Positions 1 through 12,364 are shown, numbered from the stretch's first letter. The stretch is DNA of 64,000 nucleotides from Lepus europaeus (GCF_033115175.1 NC_084829.1:132404996-132468995), one strand, 5' to 3'. The notes: generated from the sequence alone by a model not told the origin. Numbers and translations: made by a program.

Positions 1-1355
1 ATGGCAGGTTGACAAAGGTACTTTGTCCCTAGAGTCATTTTATTATATGACTACTGTTTTCTTCCAAGAGGACTGAGACCACCTACCTGCACATTCAAAA
101 ACACAGCTGAGATGTGTCTTTGTGACCCAGACACATGCCCTCTACCTCTCTCTGTACTGAAGGAAAACATCGTAGCCCAGGCCAGATGAAAACAAGCCCT
201 TTCTCCCCCACCCTCATTTTTTTCTGTGGGAAAGATGAGTTAAACCAAAGTTAATATATTTCCAAAATCTGGGGAAAGAACACGACAGGTTTTTAAAATG
301 TCATTCCTTTACCCATTGGTATGCTACTTGCTGGAGTCTTACAAAGAAAACTTGTGTTGGAGTGGAAAGCACGGAGTGCAACCCACGTTATGTGAGACTT
401 TAATTCCCTGGAGGTGGGAAAGGTGAAAGAATCGGGTCCCTATACTCTTGGACTGTTTTCATTAGTTACCAAGAATGTTTATGCAATTGGTTTTAACCGC
501 TTCATTAGGAATCCCCTTCATCTGCTTGATAGAGTTAAACAAGTCAGTTGAAGGTAATTTCAACAAGTAGTACTAGCCTATGTAAGAGATTTCTACAGAA
601 GTACCTGAGAGGATGAACTGATTTCTTCTTGTTCACTTTTTTTTTTTTCAAATGATTCCTTTTGGACACCTGTATATCTATTCTATTATTTCTACAATGC
701 AGCCTTGCTATAAGTTCATTGAATCAATCATGCACTGTAAATTGTCTTAATACTTTCTGGTTGGCAGGGGAACATTTGGCCCATCTACTTTTACTCCATG
801 AATTCACATGCCCTGAGTCAATCTTGTGGAACTATTGGATAATATAAAACTAAATCATTTAATATTATTTCTACCTATAGCCTCTTCCATTTTCAAATCA
901 CTAAATTACCAGAAAACTCAGTTCAGCAATGCCATAAGGAAAACTTCCAGGCTATTTGGTACTTTGCATGCTGGAAATTCTCTTTCCACCAAGAGCAGAT
1001 GCTAATTCTTATCCAATTAAATGAGTTAGTTTAAAAAACTGAACTTTAGATCAGTGTTTATCTTAACACATGTTAAGAAATACATCTTATGTTAACTTCC
1101 ATTTATACACAAAATTTTCATTCAGTACTACCCATTCTTATTTTTATGTGATGCTCTTTAGTACATTCCATTCTACTTTATTAATGTGAATTATGTATAA
1201 ATTTTTGGTACTTATTTTGAAGTCATGAATAATGATTTGAAATAGGTGGTTTTAGATAATATTCACTCTGGCATTGAAAGTCTGACACAAAATAGTGTAC
1301 CTAAAATAGTTAGTAATAGTCAACTGCTAATGAGTACCAACTCAGCCACTTTTTT
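1..1355. other. Unique non-coding DNA
   Basis: AT-rich mammalian sequence with no open frame longer than about 60 codons, no SINE or L1 body, and no simple repeat of note. I see no gene here. Very old repeat fragments could be present but are not recognisable by eye. Confidence 0.5.
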
Positions 1356-1359
1356 ATTT

Positions 1360-1510
1360 ATTCATTAGCCTCTAAGTACTCCTTATAATCACAAAGCATT
1401 TTATACATGAAGGATATAGAGAGACACATATCTTGCCAAAGGTACATAATTAGTTGCAGAGTTTTGACAGGAACTCAAAACTAGTAATGCTCTTAGCCAC
1501 TCCATTGAAT
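1360..1510 (-). repeat. MIR-like ancient SINE fragment
   Basis: The stretch runs through the typical reverse-strand MIR order: outcome of a low-count digestion of the core (cacaaagcattttatac), then a segment resembling the aagtaacttgcccaaggtcacac core as atcttgccaaaggtacataattag, then aactcaaaactag and ctcttagccac at the end. It is strongly diverged, as expected for a mammal-wide tRNA-derived SINE. Family assignment rests on this order only. Confidence 0.55.
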
Positions 1511-2164
1511 TAATACCTAGGCAGAAAGTTGAGTGTATGTCATCTCCTAGACCTGAGAATATTGAATTAACCTCCGAGTCTTCAAATTTGAATATTTAGA
1601 ATTGGTTAGATTTAAGAGGATCTCCATACTGTTAGAATATTTATAGCCTCCTCAAAATTCCTTCAAATTGCACATTCTCAGCAATAGACAAATAGATCTT
1701 GGATCTACCCAGAGGGAGTTGTGCATCAAGGGAAGGGAAGTGGGAGTTTTGGGATTGGCCTTTGTGTGGAAATTAGTCCATTCTAAAATTTAAGAGAATA
1801 GATGAATGGATGAACCATTCTAGAACTAATAGAAGGGAAAATCTGTACTGTAGGCGTAGGACAAAGGGATGGGTCGTATCACAGGTCAGAGAGTTTTCTT
1901 TCCAAGGTCTGGAGTTACCATGGCACCGAACTAATTCAAGATATAGAAAACGAGTCAAAGATACAGTTTCCCTCTATAGAGGTGCTGAATTTTGTTGAGC
2001 ATTTACATTTATAATTGTTTTTGGATTTTAAACTGTTGGCCAGCTCTTCAATAGCCAATCTTTTATTTCTGTTAAGAGATGGGTCAGCAATAAATAACTC
2101 AAATTTGTTGAGGAGCAACCTTATCATCATGTCTCAGAATTCAGTTAAAATAATTGTGTCTTTA
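1511..2164. other. Unique non-coding DNA
   Basis: No recognisable repeat and only short, overlapping chance open frames of about 60 codons on both strands at 1773-2130. Nothing supports a gene. Confidence 0.45.
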
Positions 2165-2445
2165 GGGACAAGAATTGTGGTACAGTGGGTTAAGCTTCCA
2201 CTTGCAGTGCAGGCATTTCATATCAGAGTGCCATTTAGATCCCAGCTGCTCCACTTTTGACCCAGATTCCTGCTAATGTGGCTGGGAGGGCAGCAAATGA
2301 TGGACCAAATGGGACCCCTACCACCTATGTGGAGATTAGCAGCTCCTGCTTTCAGCTTGGTTCAGATGAACCAGAGAATGAAAGATGCGTGTGTGTGTGT
2401 GTATTTGTGTGGTTCTACAATTCAAACAAATCAATAATTAGGTAT
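2165..2445 (+). mobile_element. CSINE (old copy)
   Basis: Lagomorph C-repeat SINE, a tRNA-derived non-autonomous retroposon mobilised by L1 proteins. The head (attgtggtacagtgggttaag) corresponds to the promoter A-box region. The middle has the usual cccagctgctccactt and gctaatgtggctggga segments. The usual CT-rich block is replaced by a (GT)n tract. It is heavily diverged, with a degraded A tail ending near attaggtatctttaag, so it is an old insertion. Confidence 0.8.
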
Positions 2446-2670
2446 CTTTAAGAGATTGTGCCTTAATAGACTACCAAACTAATGTATTCAGAATAAGGCA
2501 ATCAAATGAATGAGCAAGTAATTAATGGATTCACATGGTGGTAAAATCAATTATATAATTTAATACAAATGACAAATCAGTTGCTTGAAAATTTAATGTA
2601 GTTTGAACCTGAGTCAACCAAAATAGAAAATCTGAAGTGTTACAGCTCTTTTCGAATTTGTCTAGCAGGT

Positions 2671-2713
2671 TTTCCGGTTTGCACCGGAAAGCCCCCCCCC
2701 CCCAAAAAAAAAA
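2671..2713. repeat. Short perfect hairpin followed by C12-A10 run
   Basis: An 8-bp perfect stem (tttccggt / accggaaa) closes a 4-base loop and is followed at once by a homopolymer of 12 C and then 10 A. It contains CpG in otherwise AT-rich DNA. No gene or transposon end was recognised around it. It could be the end of an unidentified element, or chance. Confidence 0.5.
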
Positions 2714-3129
2714 TCTGAATAAAGATAATAGGTCAAATAAAGACAAAGGGCAAGATGTAGATCTCTTATAGGCAGGCAGTTATTACTGTTTCTTTCATGT
2801 ATTTCTAAGCTTTAATTGAAAAAAGAACATAGATATAAAGCTATAAAGCCCTCTTTATTGGCTCTTCTGTGATGTCTAAAAATAATTCTAAGTAATTTAA
2901 AGTCATGCCTGTTCCATGCTTCTTGATGCCTGGGGAAAAAAAATAAGTGTTCTAATTGTTAAATGTCATCACCATAATTTTTGTGATGAAAATATGCCCA
3001 CATGTAGTATGTGTCCTTGCCCTCTTCTCCTAGGATGTAAACTCCACATTGATGAGATTAATTGCCAATTTTTTTTCCAGCTGTATGCCTGACAACTAGA
3101 CAATTTCCTAGGAGGATTCATCAACTACT

Positions 3130-3645
3130 TGTATAGAAGCACTGCAAAAGGTTTGCAGAAAATGGAATTGAAAAATGTTTATTTTGGCACAAAAATTTTT
3201 GAAATCCATGCATGTGAGGAGTCTTCAAAGAGTTTATGGAAAGATGGGTGTTTGGCACAATGGTTAAGATGCTGCTTGGAATGACTGAGTCTCATATTTC
3301 AGTGCCTGGGTAGAATTCCCATTACCCTACACCTTTGGAGAAGGCAGGCTATTGTTCAGTTACCTTGTTCTCTGTCTCCCACATGGGAGACCCTGACTGG
3401 GTTCTGGGTTCCTGGCTATGGTATGGCCCAGCTCCAGTTGTTGCAGGCACCTGGGGATTGATCCTGTGGATGGAAGAGGTCCTCTGTCTGCCTCCGACTC
3501 TCTACATTTCAAATGCATAAAAATAAATTTAAAAATAATGCAAATTATTAAAAAGTACTATGCATGAAAATAAATTTGTACATATTTGCACCAAAATACA
3601 CTTATCAGTTCCATCTTTTTCACAAAGTTTAAAAGTTCTCTCACA
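3130..3645. mobile_element. Two adjacent mariner-like MITEs, the second split by a CSINE
   Basis: The family is a roughly 130-bp palindromic element whose ends resemble cttcaaaaagttcatggaaa and whose arms carry ttggcacaaaaatttttgaaatccatgcat. One partial copy covers about 3140-3210. A second begins near 3213 (agtcttcaaagagtttatgg), is interrupted by a CSINE, and resumes as tgcaccaaaatacacttatc to about 3645. Terminal inverted repeats and palindromy suggest a non-autonomous Tc1/mariner relative. The exact family name is uncertain. Confidence 0.65.
3240..3540 (+). mobile_element. CSINE inside a MITE
   Basis: Head gggtgtttggcacaatggtt, mid segment with ctccagttgttgcaggcacc, final block cctctgtctgcctccgactc and tail aataaatttaaaaataatg. 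It belongs to the older CSINE type that reads ttggcacaatggttaag rather than the younger gcgccgtggctcactagg. It interrupts the second palindromic MITE, so it is younger than that element. Confidence 0.8.
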
Positions 3646-3721
3646 TTCTAAGTGGCTTTTTAAAGCAGATTTTTAAAGTTCAGATTATCAAATTTAACTT
3701 AAACATGTAGAAATACTCTTT

Positions 3722-4196
<475 letters not shown>

Positions 4197-4210
4197 TAGA
4201 AATACTCTTT

Positions 4211-4931
4211 ACGGCTTTAGAAGTTAAGAGTCTGTTTTTTGAGAAGGTCTTATGATAAACTTGTATTTTCAAGATATCAAGCAAAAAAATCTTATTCAAC
4301 AGTAATTATTACTGTGATAGTAAATCATTTTTAAAATGGTTAGCGATAAATTAATATAAAGTACTTCAGCCAAGTGACTAAAGTATTCCCTGAAGGAAAA
4401 ATACTCATCTATGAGAGATATTTTTCTAAATTGGACATCAGTAACACTGCTGGTTTTATACACAGGTTTTTTTAATTACTCAAGTCATTGATCAAGTGGA
4501 AACAAGTCTAAACTCCTTGTGGAAATGGAATATTTTCACATGCCCAGGAAAACAGTATCTATACCAGAGTTCTTCTCAGAAGTATAAAACGTGTATGGCA
4601 TTTGTCTGCATTGAAAATCGCAGATCTTTAAAAAATCATAACAAATGTTGTTTATACTAACCTCATAGATAATTGTAATAAAAGAAACTTATAAAAGACT
4701 AGGAAACAGTTTCTTATTTTCTCCAAATTAATTACATCTGGATGCCTTAGACTTGGTTTAGAGATCACACACAGCCTAATCAATACACAAAGACTTTTAA
4801 ATCCTGTTCAACTCATTTGCAAGATAAAGGTTTCTTTTAAACCATAAAACCATCACTAACTTACAAAAAACATTTGTTTTAGTGCAGGATTCTGTAACAA
4901 AAATGTATTTATGGTGTGGCTAAGTCAATAT
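4211..4931. other. Unique non-coding DNA
   Basis: No repeat body, no long open frame and no promoter or terminator signal recognised. Confidence 0.45.
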
Positions 4932-4941
4932 TTCCATTTCA

Positions 4942-5147
4942 TCATGTAGGGTTAACCATATGATCAATAAGTAAACTGAGAATAGATCTTTGTAAAAATT
5001 AAGAGTGGGAATGTGAGAGAGAGAAGAAGGGCTGGAGTGGGAGCTGGAGGGAGGGTAGGGGGTAAGTATCACTACATGCCTAAATCTGTATATGAAATGC
5101 GTGAAACTTGTATAACTTAAATAAAGATTTTTTTTAAAAAAAAAACC
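4942..5147 (+). mobile_element. L1 3' end, severely 5'-truncated
   Basis: It contains the older rabbit-type L1 3'UTR terminus: ttgtaaaaattaagagtggg, a G/A-rich purine stretch (ggagggagggtagggggtaag), ctaaatctgtatatgaaatg, then ataaag and an A tail. The direct repeat ttccatttca flanks it at 4932-4941 and 5148-5157, supporting a single target-primed insertion about 205 bp long. Confidence 0.8.
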
Positions 5148-5157
5148 TTCCATTTCA

Positions 5158-6240
5158 GAAAACGGTGTGTGTTTCTCCTGTGAATAGATATATATTATTT
5201 ATGTGTGTGTGTACTGTAAAATTAGCCCTGGTTTTGGTCAATTATATATCTTTTCATTTAAAAAAGTGTTGAATGCACTCTGCCCTTGAATAAACTGCTA
5301 GTGGAATATAGCTGAAACAAGGTTGAAAATGATTGGTTAATGTGCTCACTTGTGCATATGATTATGAGTGTGTGGTTTAATTTTATTACTACTCTAACAT
5401 GCTGAGATACCCAGTGCTTTCTCTTATATATCATGCTATACTGCTAAAAAAAAAAACCTTAGCCAAAAAAAATTCACTGTGAATGTGGGGTTTGTTGTTC
5501 CTGTTGTTACATCATCAGTCAGTTGCAAAATCCTTTTTTTCTATCTCCCCAATATTGATGAGACACTTAATATGGGAAAATCGGAAAAGTACACATACGG
5601 TATGGAGGCAAGTTGTAATGAAACCCTGCAATTGATAAAGTCATATTATTGTGTTGATCACTGTATTTCTAAACCCACATTTCTTTTCATCAGGTACTGT
5701 TGGAAGCAGTATTAGAAGAGAGAACTGCTAATTGAAACTATGTGCTATGTAGGCACCAGAAGGCCCAGTTAATGATTAGCAGTGTGTGGTCTAGAAAACC
5801 CACATTAGTCCTTTGCCAGCTGTTTTATTCAGTGAAGTGGTTGGGAATAGCTCTTTAATGCCAGCTTATGCTAAGGTGACCCTTCATGCTGATGACCACA
5901 GTAAATGGAATAAAAACAAAAGATGTACCTTTGTAACCATAGCCAAACTCCAGTTTCATCTCTCCTATGAAGTTTGCCCCAGTCAGCACTGATCTCCCTT
6001 TACTCCCAGAGACGCTGTGGACTCACACCATGCAGTTTGGAGCTCTTACGTATCCTTTTTCTTCTGATTCACCAACATGTTGCAAGACCTTCAGCTTTTG
6101 CTAGGAAGAACCGCATTTCACTTCTTTGTGTTCTTTAAATAGTAAACTTAACACTTAGGACATAGCATGCTATGAAAAAAATATTTGCTTTGGTGTGTAG
6201 CTTGAAAATATGATCAAAACATGCTGTTAAGATCAGATGA
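5158..6240. other. Unique non-coding DNA
   Basis: AT-rich with short A runs. The longest frame, 78 codons at 5479-5715, shows no recognisable domain and lies in low-complexity surroundings, so I treat it as chance. Confidence 0.45.
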
Positions 6241-6243
6241 TGT

Positions 6244-6590
6244 GGGGCCATCACTGTGGCATAGCGGGTAAAGCCGCTGCCCGCAGTGCCAACATCTCAT
6301 GTGGGTGCTGGTTTGAGTCACAGCTGCTCCACTTCTTATCCAGCTCTCTGCTATGGCCTGGGAAAGCAGTAGAAGATGACTCAAGTCCCTGGGCCCCTGT
6401 ACCCATATGGGAAGACCCAGAGGAAGCTCCTGGCTCTTGGCTTTGTATCAGCACAGCTCTGGCCATTGCAGCCAATCAGGGAATGAACCAGTGGACGGAA
6501 GACATCTCTCTCTCTCTCTCTTTCCCTCTCCCTCTCCTTCTTTCTCTGTGTAACTGTGAATTGCAAATAAATAAATAAATCTTAAAAAAT
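6244..6590 (+). mobile_element. CSINE, full length
   Basis: All landmarks are in order: gccatcactgtggcatagcg head, ctgctccacttcttatccag, ctctgctatggcctgggaaa, gaagctcctggctcttggct, a long CT-rich block, gtgtaactgtgaattgc and an (AAAT)n tail. Open frames on both strands here (113 and 74 codons) are products of the SINE and do not indicate genes. Confidence 0.93.
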
Positions 6591-8330
6591 TCACATGGTT
6601 ATAATAATGATATTTATATCACTGATATTTGATGAAATATTTTTCTTTCCCCAAAATTAAAAGTATTTTCTCATCGGTCTCACAAAATGCTTGCCCCAGT
6701 GTGAATTTATCACTGTAATTAACGGGTCACTGGGACATCTGCCCTTTAAAAGAACTGTTTTCAAAAGGGTTGGAGAATGGTAGAAAGTGTTCAAGAAATT
6801 TCCCAGAGGAAGCATTTTGTTGTGTGCCTATGAATCATTAGGGCCACAAGCGTGGCATGTTTTGTATGCAAAGAATCTTGCATTAATTAATTTCTAAGAT
6901 CTTTCCCAGCTCTTAGCGTTCACAACACCTCTTTAAGTGAATAGCAAGGGTAAATCTCAGCCTGCCAATCAGTACTTTCAGATTAAATATGCTTGCAGTT
7001 ATCCAAGGGGCTACAGAAGCTATGCTCAGCAGCAAGGTGACGCTTTCAACAGCGGCTCCCCAGTCTTCCTGAGTCAGCCTTCGACCGACGGACGGCACAA
7101 GCAGAGGAAGGGTCCAGTATGCCTTCATTTTCGCTGATGAAGGACTGTCTGAAAAATAGTGTTTACACAAACATTCTTTTGCTGATTGCATCCCCTGCAG
7201 GGTTCAAGCCAGGGGTCTAAGAATTTGGGAAGGGTAAAGGCAGTGATGGGTGAATGAATCCTTTCTCATCATTCTAGAGCTCATCTTCAATAAGGCCACT
7301 CTTCCAAAGGAGGTGGAAAGGAATCTGATGGTGCCTGTTTGTTTTGGCAGCCTGAGCCCTAAAGATGCACACGTCCAGAGAATGACAGAGAGCCATTTTT
7401 CCAGCCCAAAGCTAAGTTGTGTTTCCATAACACTGTGGGAAGCTGAAAATGCAAGCCACACAGACTTGTCCCCAGTCTGTGAATAAATAGCCCTCTGCTT
7501 CCAGAGATACCGTCCCTAAATCACCTTTCATCCATTGAAGGTTCATTTTACAAATTAAGGAAAGAAAATGCTCAAGTTCATTTTTCTATGCCAATGATCC
7601 AGGTGGTCAAGGTCTTAAAGACTATCTTAGTTGCTATTATCATCAACATCTGCAAGATCAGAGGCAGCAGCTGAGGAATGGACATTTGATTCTTTGCAAT
7701 TCTCAGACTATGGGTGCATCACGGTCTTTGATTTTCATGAGCTTGTTGTTCTGAGAGCCCAGATTCAAATGGCCCTTTAAAATGAGTTCTTTGCCCATCA
7801 GTGAGCATAACCATGTTTTGTTGACATAAATCCCATGGTTTTAAATTCTTGGCAAATCACTAGCTCAAATCCAGGCTCCCAGGATACAAAGTATCACAAT
7901 AACTTAAATCCAGATGAGACATGAAGCTAAGAAGTGAAGGATTTTTCTGTTATAATTATTATTATTATTATGTATAATAATACATATATATAAATATATA
8001 TTTCTGTCATAATTATTATTAAAGTATTTTATATAAAATGTTCACCTGCCTAACAATAATAAGCACCATAGCTCATGAAATAACTATTCTGGAATAAAGT
8101 GTTAATAATTCATATTAATTGCTTTTACCTATCTATTTTATTTTCACTGTATGCTCTCATTTTTTTATATCATGTTGCTCCTTGATTTTGGATGCATATT
8201 ACATATATGTGCACTGTTTTACTTAAAACATCAATGGAAATATCTGGCATTTTACCAACAATAAATCTCTTTCACACACTCTACAGACTCCTACTAGCTT
8301 CACATTAGTAAATGGGTACATGTATTTTTT
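6591..8330. other. Unique DNA with a CpG-containing, exon-like patch at about 6.93-7.46 kb
   Basis: Overlapping frames of 60-90 codons on both strands occur at 6913-7486, where base composition is more balanced than in the surroundings and CpGs cluster (cttcgaccgacggacggc). I recognise no protein family. A short AT microsatellite lies at 7955-8005. The patch could be a regulatory or conserved non-coding segment; a coding role is not supported. Confidence 0.35.
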
Positions 8331-8331
8331 T

Positions 8332-8650
8332 AAGCTTTATTTTATTTATTTGAAAGTCAGAGATAGAGAGAGGTAGAGACAGAGAGAGAGAGGTCTTCCA
8401 TCTGCTGTCCCACTCCCCAGATGGCTGCAACAACCGGAGCTGTGACAATCTGAAGCCAGGAGCCAGGAGCTCCTCCTCCCACATAGGAACAGGGGCCCAA
8501 GGACTTAGGCTGTCCTCCAGTGACCGCCCAAGCCATAGCAGAGAGCTGGATTGGAAGAGGAGCAGCCGGGACTAGAACTGGCGCCCATATGGGATGCCGG
8601 TGCTTCAGGCCAGGGCTTTAACTCAGTGGGCCACAGCGCCAGCCCCGGGT
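8332..8650 (-). mobile_element. CSINE, full length
   Basis: Reverse-strand copy. It starts with the T-rich complement of the tail (tttattttatttatttgaaa), then the GA-rich block, cagatggctgcaacaaccgg, agccaggagcc, and ends in gggccacagcgccagcccc, the complement of the head. Confidence 0.92.
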
Positions 8651-8734
8651 ACATGTCTTGAAACAGGAGTTTTCTAAACATTCACAGAAAACTTATTGTG
8701 CACTAATTTTTCTCTGGTAGGGTATAGAAATAAA

Positions 8735-8960
8735 ACAATAATAGGTAGTCTTTTGTAAGCACTTAAAACTCATCAAACAGTGTTCTATTTTATGTAAAGT
8801 CACTCATTTAAACTGTGCTACAAACTACAACATAGACAGTAGGATTATTCTCACTCTAAATACTAGATAGAGGTTAAGATAGAGGTTAAGTAATTCTCCC
8901 CAGCACAAAGGGATTACACATTGAAGATACAATGTATTGGCAAACAGGCATACAGAGGAT
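8735..8960 (-). repeat. MIR-like ancient SINE fragment
   Basis: Diverged reverse-strand MIR order: agcacttaaaactcatcaaa, tttatgtaaagtcactcatt, gattattctcactctaaat, then aggttaagtaattctcccca and agcacaaagg. A 13-bp internal repeat (agatagaggttaag) is present. Assignment rests on the conserved core only. Confidence 0.5.
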
Positions 8961-9270
8961 AGTGAATTTGTGAAATCAAGCTTAATGTCTATAATTTTAT
9001 AATATTGAAACATAGTTATTGAATATGGAACTATGATAGACTACATTGCCTGACAAATTTCTTGCTGAATACAACTAAAATTTTGAATGAAACAAATGCA
9101 TCAATAATCTTTTAATTAAATAAACGAGAATCAGGGGGCAAAACTATGTAAAACGGAAACCTGTGGGGTAAGGTGAATTCTGCTTCAATCCTAACTGTAT
9201 TACTAAAACCTAAATTTACAGAACATTCTATGCTTCACAGTTCCCAGATGACAGAGCATAAAACCCAAGC

Positions 9271-10822
9271 CTAGAGACAAGCATTGTGGCACAGCAACAT
9301 AAGCCACTGGTAAGGAAACCCACATCCTGTGGTTTGAATGGCTGCTACTCTGTGCTCCAATTCAGCTTCTTACTGATGTGCCTGGGGGGACAGTGCAGGT
9401 TGACATAAGTACTTGGGTTCTTACAACACATGTGCAAGACACAAATGCAGGTCTTGGCTCCTGTCTTTGGCCTTATCTAGTTTCAGCTGTTGTCGCACTT
9501 GGGGAATGAACCCATAGATGTAAGATTTCTCTCCCTGAAGGAGGAGATGTACAATCTGGGACATGCTCAATCAGATTGCCCCGGATGGTGGAGTTGGAAA
9601 CGTGCCAGGGGATTCCAATGCAATCCCATCAAGGTGGCATGTACCAATGCCATCTCACTAGTCCAAGTGATCCATTTCAGTTCACATTTGATGACTCTGA
9701 TAGTTCTAAGAGTCAGAGGGATCATACAAACAAGACTAGTGTCTTCTAATACTAACTGATAGAATCAAAAAGTGAGAGGACTATCCAACATGGGAAGCCG
9801 GATACACAGCAGACTCATAGAATGGCAGATGTCCTAAATAGCACTCTGGCCTCAGAATCAGCCCTTAAGGCATTCGGATCTTGAAGAGCCCATGAGAATA
9901 TTTTAGGCATGGAAAGCCAAGACACTCCCCACCCCCCCCCCAAAAAAAAAAGAAGACCTAAATGAAAGATCTCAGTGAGTGAGATCGCAGTGGAAAGTAC
10001 AGCGCCATCAAAGAAGGAGGTACCTTTCTCCGAAGGGAGGAGAGAACTTCCACTTTGACTATGACCCTATCGGAATAAGATCAAAGTCGGCGAACCCTAA
10101 AGGCTTCCATAGCCTTGGCAACTCATAACTAGAGCCTAGGGAGATTACTGATGCCATAAATAAGAGTGTCAAATTGTTAAGTCAACAAAAGGAGTCACTG
10201 TGTACTTACATCTCATGTGGCATCTGTCCTTAATGTGTTGTCCAATGTGAAGTGATGCTACAACTAGTACTAAAACAGTATTTTTACACTTTGTGTTTCT
10301 GTGTGGGTGCAAACTGATGAAATCTTTACTTAGTATATACTGAATCGATCTTCTGTATATAAAGATAATTGAAAATGAAAAAAAAAACCTGGTGTTAAAT
10401 TGGAAATTGTATAGAAAATTAATTTTTTAAAAAATATATCATGTGGGATCTCTGTCTTTAATGTGCTGTACACTGTTATTTGATGCTGTAACTAGTACTC
10501 CAACAGTGTTTTTTCACTTTGTGTTGCTATGTGGGGGCAAACTGTTGAAATCTTTGCTTGATATGTGCTAAACTGATCTTCTATATATAAAGAGAATTGA
10601 AAATGTATCTTGATGTGAATGGAAGGGGAGAGGGAGCGGGAAAGGGGAGGGTTGCAGGTGGGAGGGAAGTTGTGTGTGGGGGAAGCCATTGTAATCCATA
10701 AGCTGTACTTTGGAAATTTATATTCATTAAATAAAAGTTTAAAAAAAAAGATTTCTCTCCCCATCTCCCTCAACTGTCACTCTGCTTTGGCAGAAAATAA
10801 ATAAAAAATAAATAAATTAAAC
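9271..10822 (+). mobile_element. Old CSINE split by an L1 insertion
   Basis: CSINE 5' part covers 9271-9535 (acaagcattgtggcacagc head through gggaatgaacccatagatg) and its 3' part resumes at 10748 with the CT-rich block, tgtcactctgctttggcag and an (AAAT)n tail to about 10822. Between them lies an L1 3' end with a 14-bp target duplication copied from the SINE's own CT block. The SINE is clearly older than the L1 copy. Confidence 0.9.
9536..10747 (+). mobile_element. L1 3'UTR insertion with internal duplication
   Basis: Rabbit-type L1 3'UTR, starting at ggaggagatgtacaatctgg, which aligns with 55.48 kb in the larger L1 of this window. It is bounded by aagatttctctccc at 9522-9535 and 10748-10761. 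Unlike the 53-56 kb copy, the terminal segment is present twice: about 10208-10388 (catgtggcatctgtccttaa to gaaaatgaaaaa) and 10439-10612 (catgtgggatctctgtcttt to gaaaatgtatct). A non-L1-like linker between them reads cctggtgttaaattggaaat. Both copies lie inside the target duplication. It ends with the G-rich stretch and A tail. Confidence 0.88.
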
Positions 10823-10825
10823 AGA

Positions 10826-11715
10826 GCCTATGAAAATTGTGGATCAGAATTTACTTCCCTACCTTTAAAAATTACCCCAAAGATTATGCCAACCTCAATG
10901 GAAAGCTAGATGACAAATGAAATGTCCAATATGCTCTGGGGGACTACAAAGAATGATAGTTGTCCAAATTTAGTGCTAGGATTACAGGAGTGGGGAGGAA
11001 TTTATCCTTGATAATGTGTATCAAAAATTGCATCATTTATGGTTTCACAACTACCATTACACTACTTAGGTAGTTTTGGAATGACTCAAATCAGAACTTT
11101 AAAACGGTAAGAGGTTGGCAATATCTCTAGGACGTCTAGCTGAAGCGAATGCAAATCCTCTCTGTAAGAACTTTCGAAATTCAGACCTCAGTTATTTCCC
11201 TCAGATAACTCCAGAAGATGAGAAGAAAAAAAAATAAAACACAGAAAGATACAGGTGTGATGTGTGAGTCAGCCCCCATAATATAAAACACTCTCATCCT
11301 AGTGAAAATGAAATATATGACATAATGTTTCTCATATTTTAAACACAATATTTTACACTTTCTAGAAAGTACAAAATAATCATTTAGTGCAGTTTCAAGT
11401 GGCAAAAATTGAACTTCTAGAAAAATGTTTAATATTTACTGTAAATGCTCAACTGAATGGTTAACTTTAATAGCTGAAGTGGCAACTAATGACTTAGATG
11501 AAAGCTCTGAAAAAGATATGAAAACAAAGTAGATAACAAAGAAATAGAATGCTTCAAAGAAAGTATAATAGACATAGAAGGTAAAGTGAGAAGGTCTAAC
11601 ACATTAAATTGAAGTTCAAAATTAAGTTTTGAGAAAATATATTTGAAAACATAATGGCTAATTTTTCAAAAATGAAGAAAAACCCTAACCTATCATTCAA
11701 AAATGTATTAATTGT
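10826..11715. other. Unique non-coding DNA
   Basis: AT-rich, no recognisable element and no meaningful open frame. Confidence 0.45.
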
Positions 11716-11717
11716 GG

Positions 11718-12066
11718 GTTGACATTGTGGTGTGGTGGTTAAAGCTGCTGCCTGCAACATTGTCATGCTGTTGGGTGCTGGTTCATGTCCTGGCTGCTCC
11801 ACTTCCAATCCAGCCTCCTGCTAATAGCCTGGGAAAAGCAGCAGAAGATAGCTCAAGTGTTTAGGCCTCTGGCACCCATGTAGGAGACCCAGATGAAGCT
11901 CCTGGCTCCTGGCAATTGGTCTGGCTGAGCTTTGGTCCTTTCAGCCATCTAGGGGTGGGGGCGGGGGGGAGCAGCACATGGAAGATCTCTCTCACTGTGT
12001 CGAACCCTGTCTCTCTCTCTCTCTCTGTAACTGTGACTTTCATATAAATAAATAAATCTTTAACAG
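11718..12066 (+). mobile_element. CSINE, full length
   Basis: Head gttgacattgtggtgtggtg, ggctgctccacttccaatcc, a G-rich interruption (ggggtgggggcgggggggag) where the usual ccatctggggagtgaac stands, CT-rich block, and an (AAAT)n tail ending aaatctttaac. Confidence 0.92.
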
Positions 12067-12364
12067 AAATAAAAACAAAACTAAAAATGTGTTAGTTAAA
12101 TGAATCTCATTCACAATAAATTAAAATAAATCTTCATCTAGATACATGGAATAAAATCACACACAAGCTTTGAAAGAACTTCGACTCTAGCTAAGAGAAA
12201 ATTTTAATTTTATAATTGATGAATTCTGGTGTATATTGATTATATATATATCAATGCAATTATTTAATTTATTCAGAATTTTGTATTAAAATATACACTT
12301 GTACATTTTATAAGGTATAATGCAAAATAACAGAACATAATCTGATCTTAAAGGCTATTTCTTC

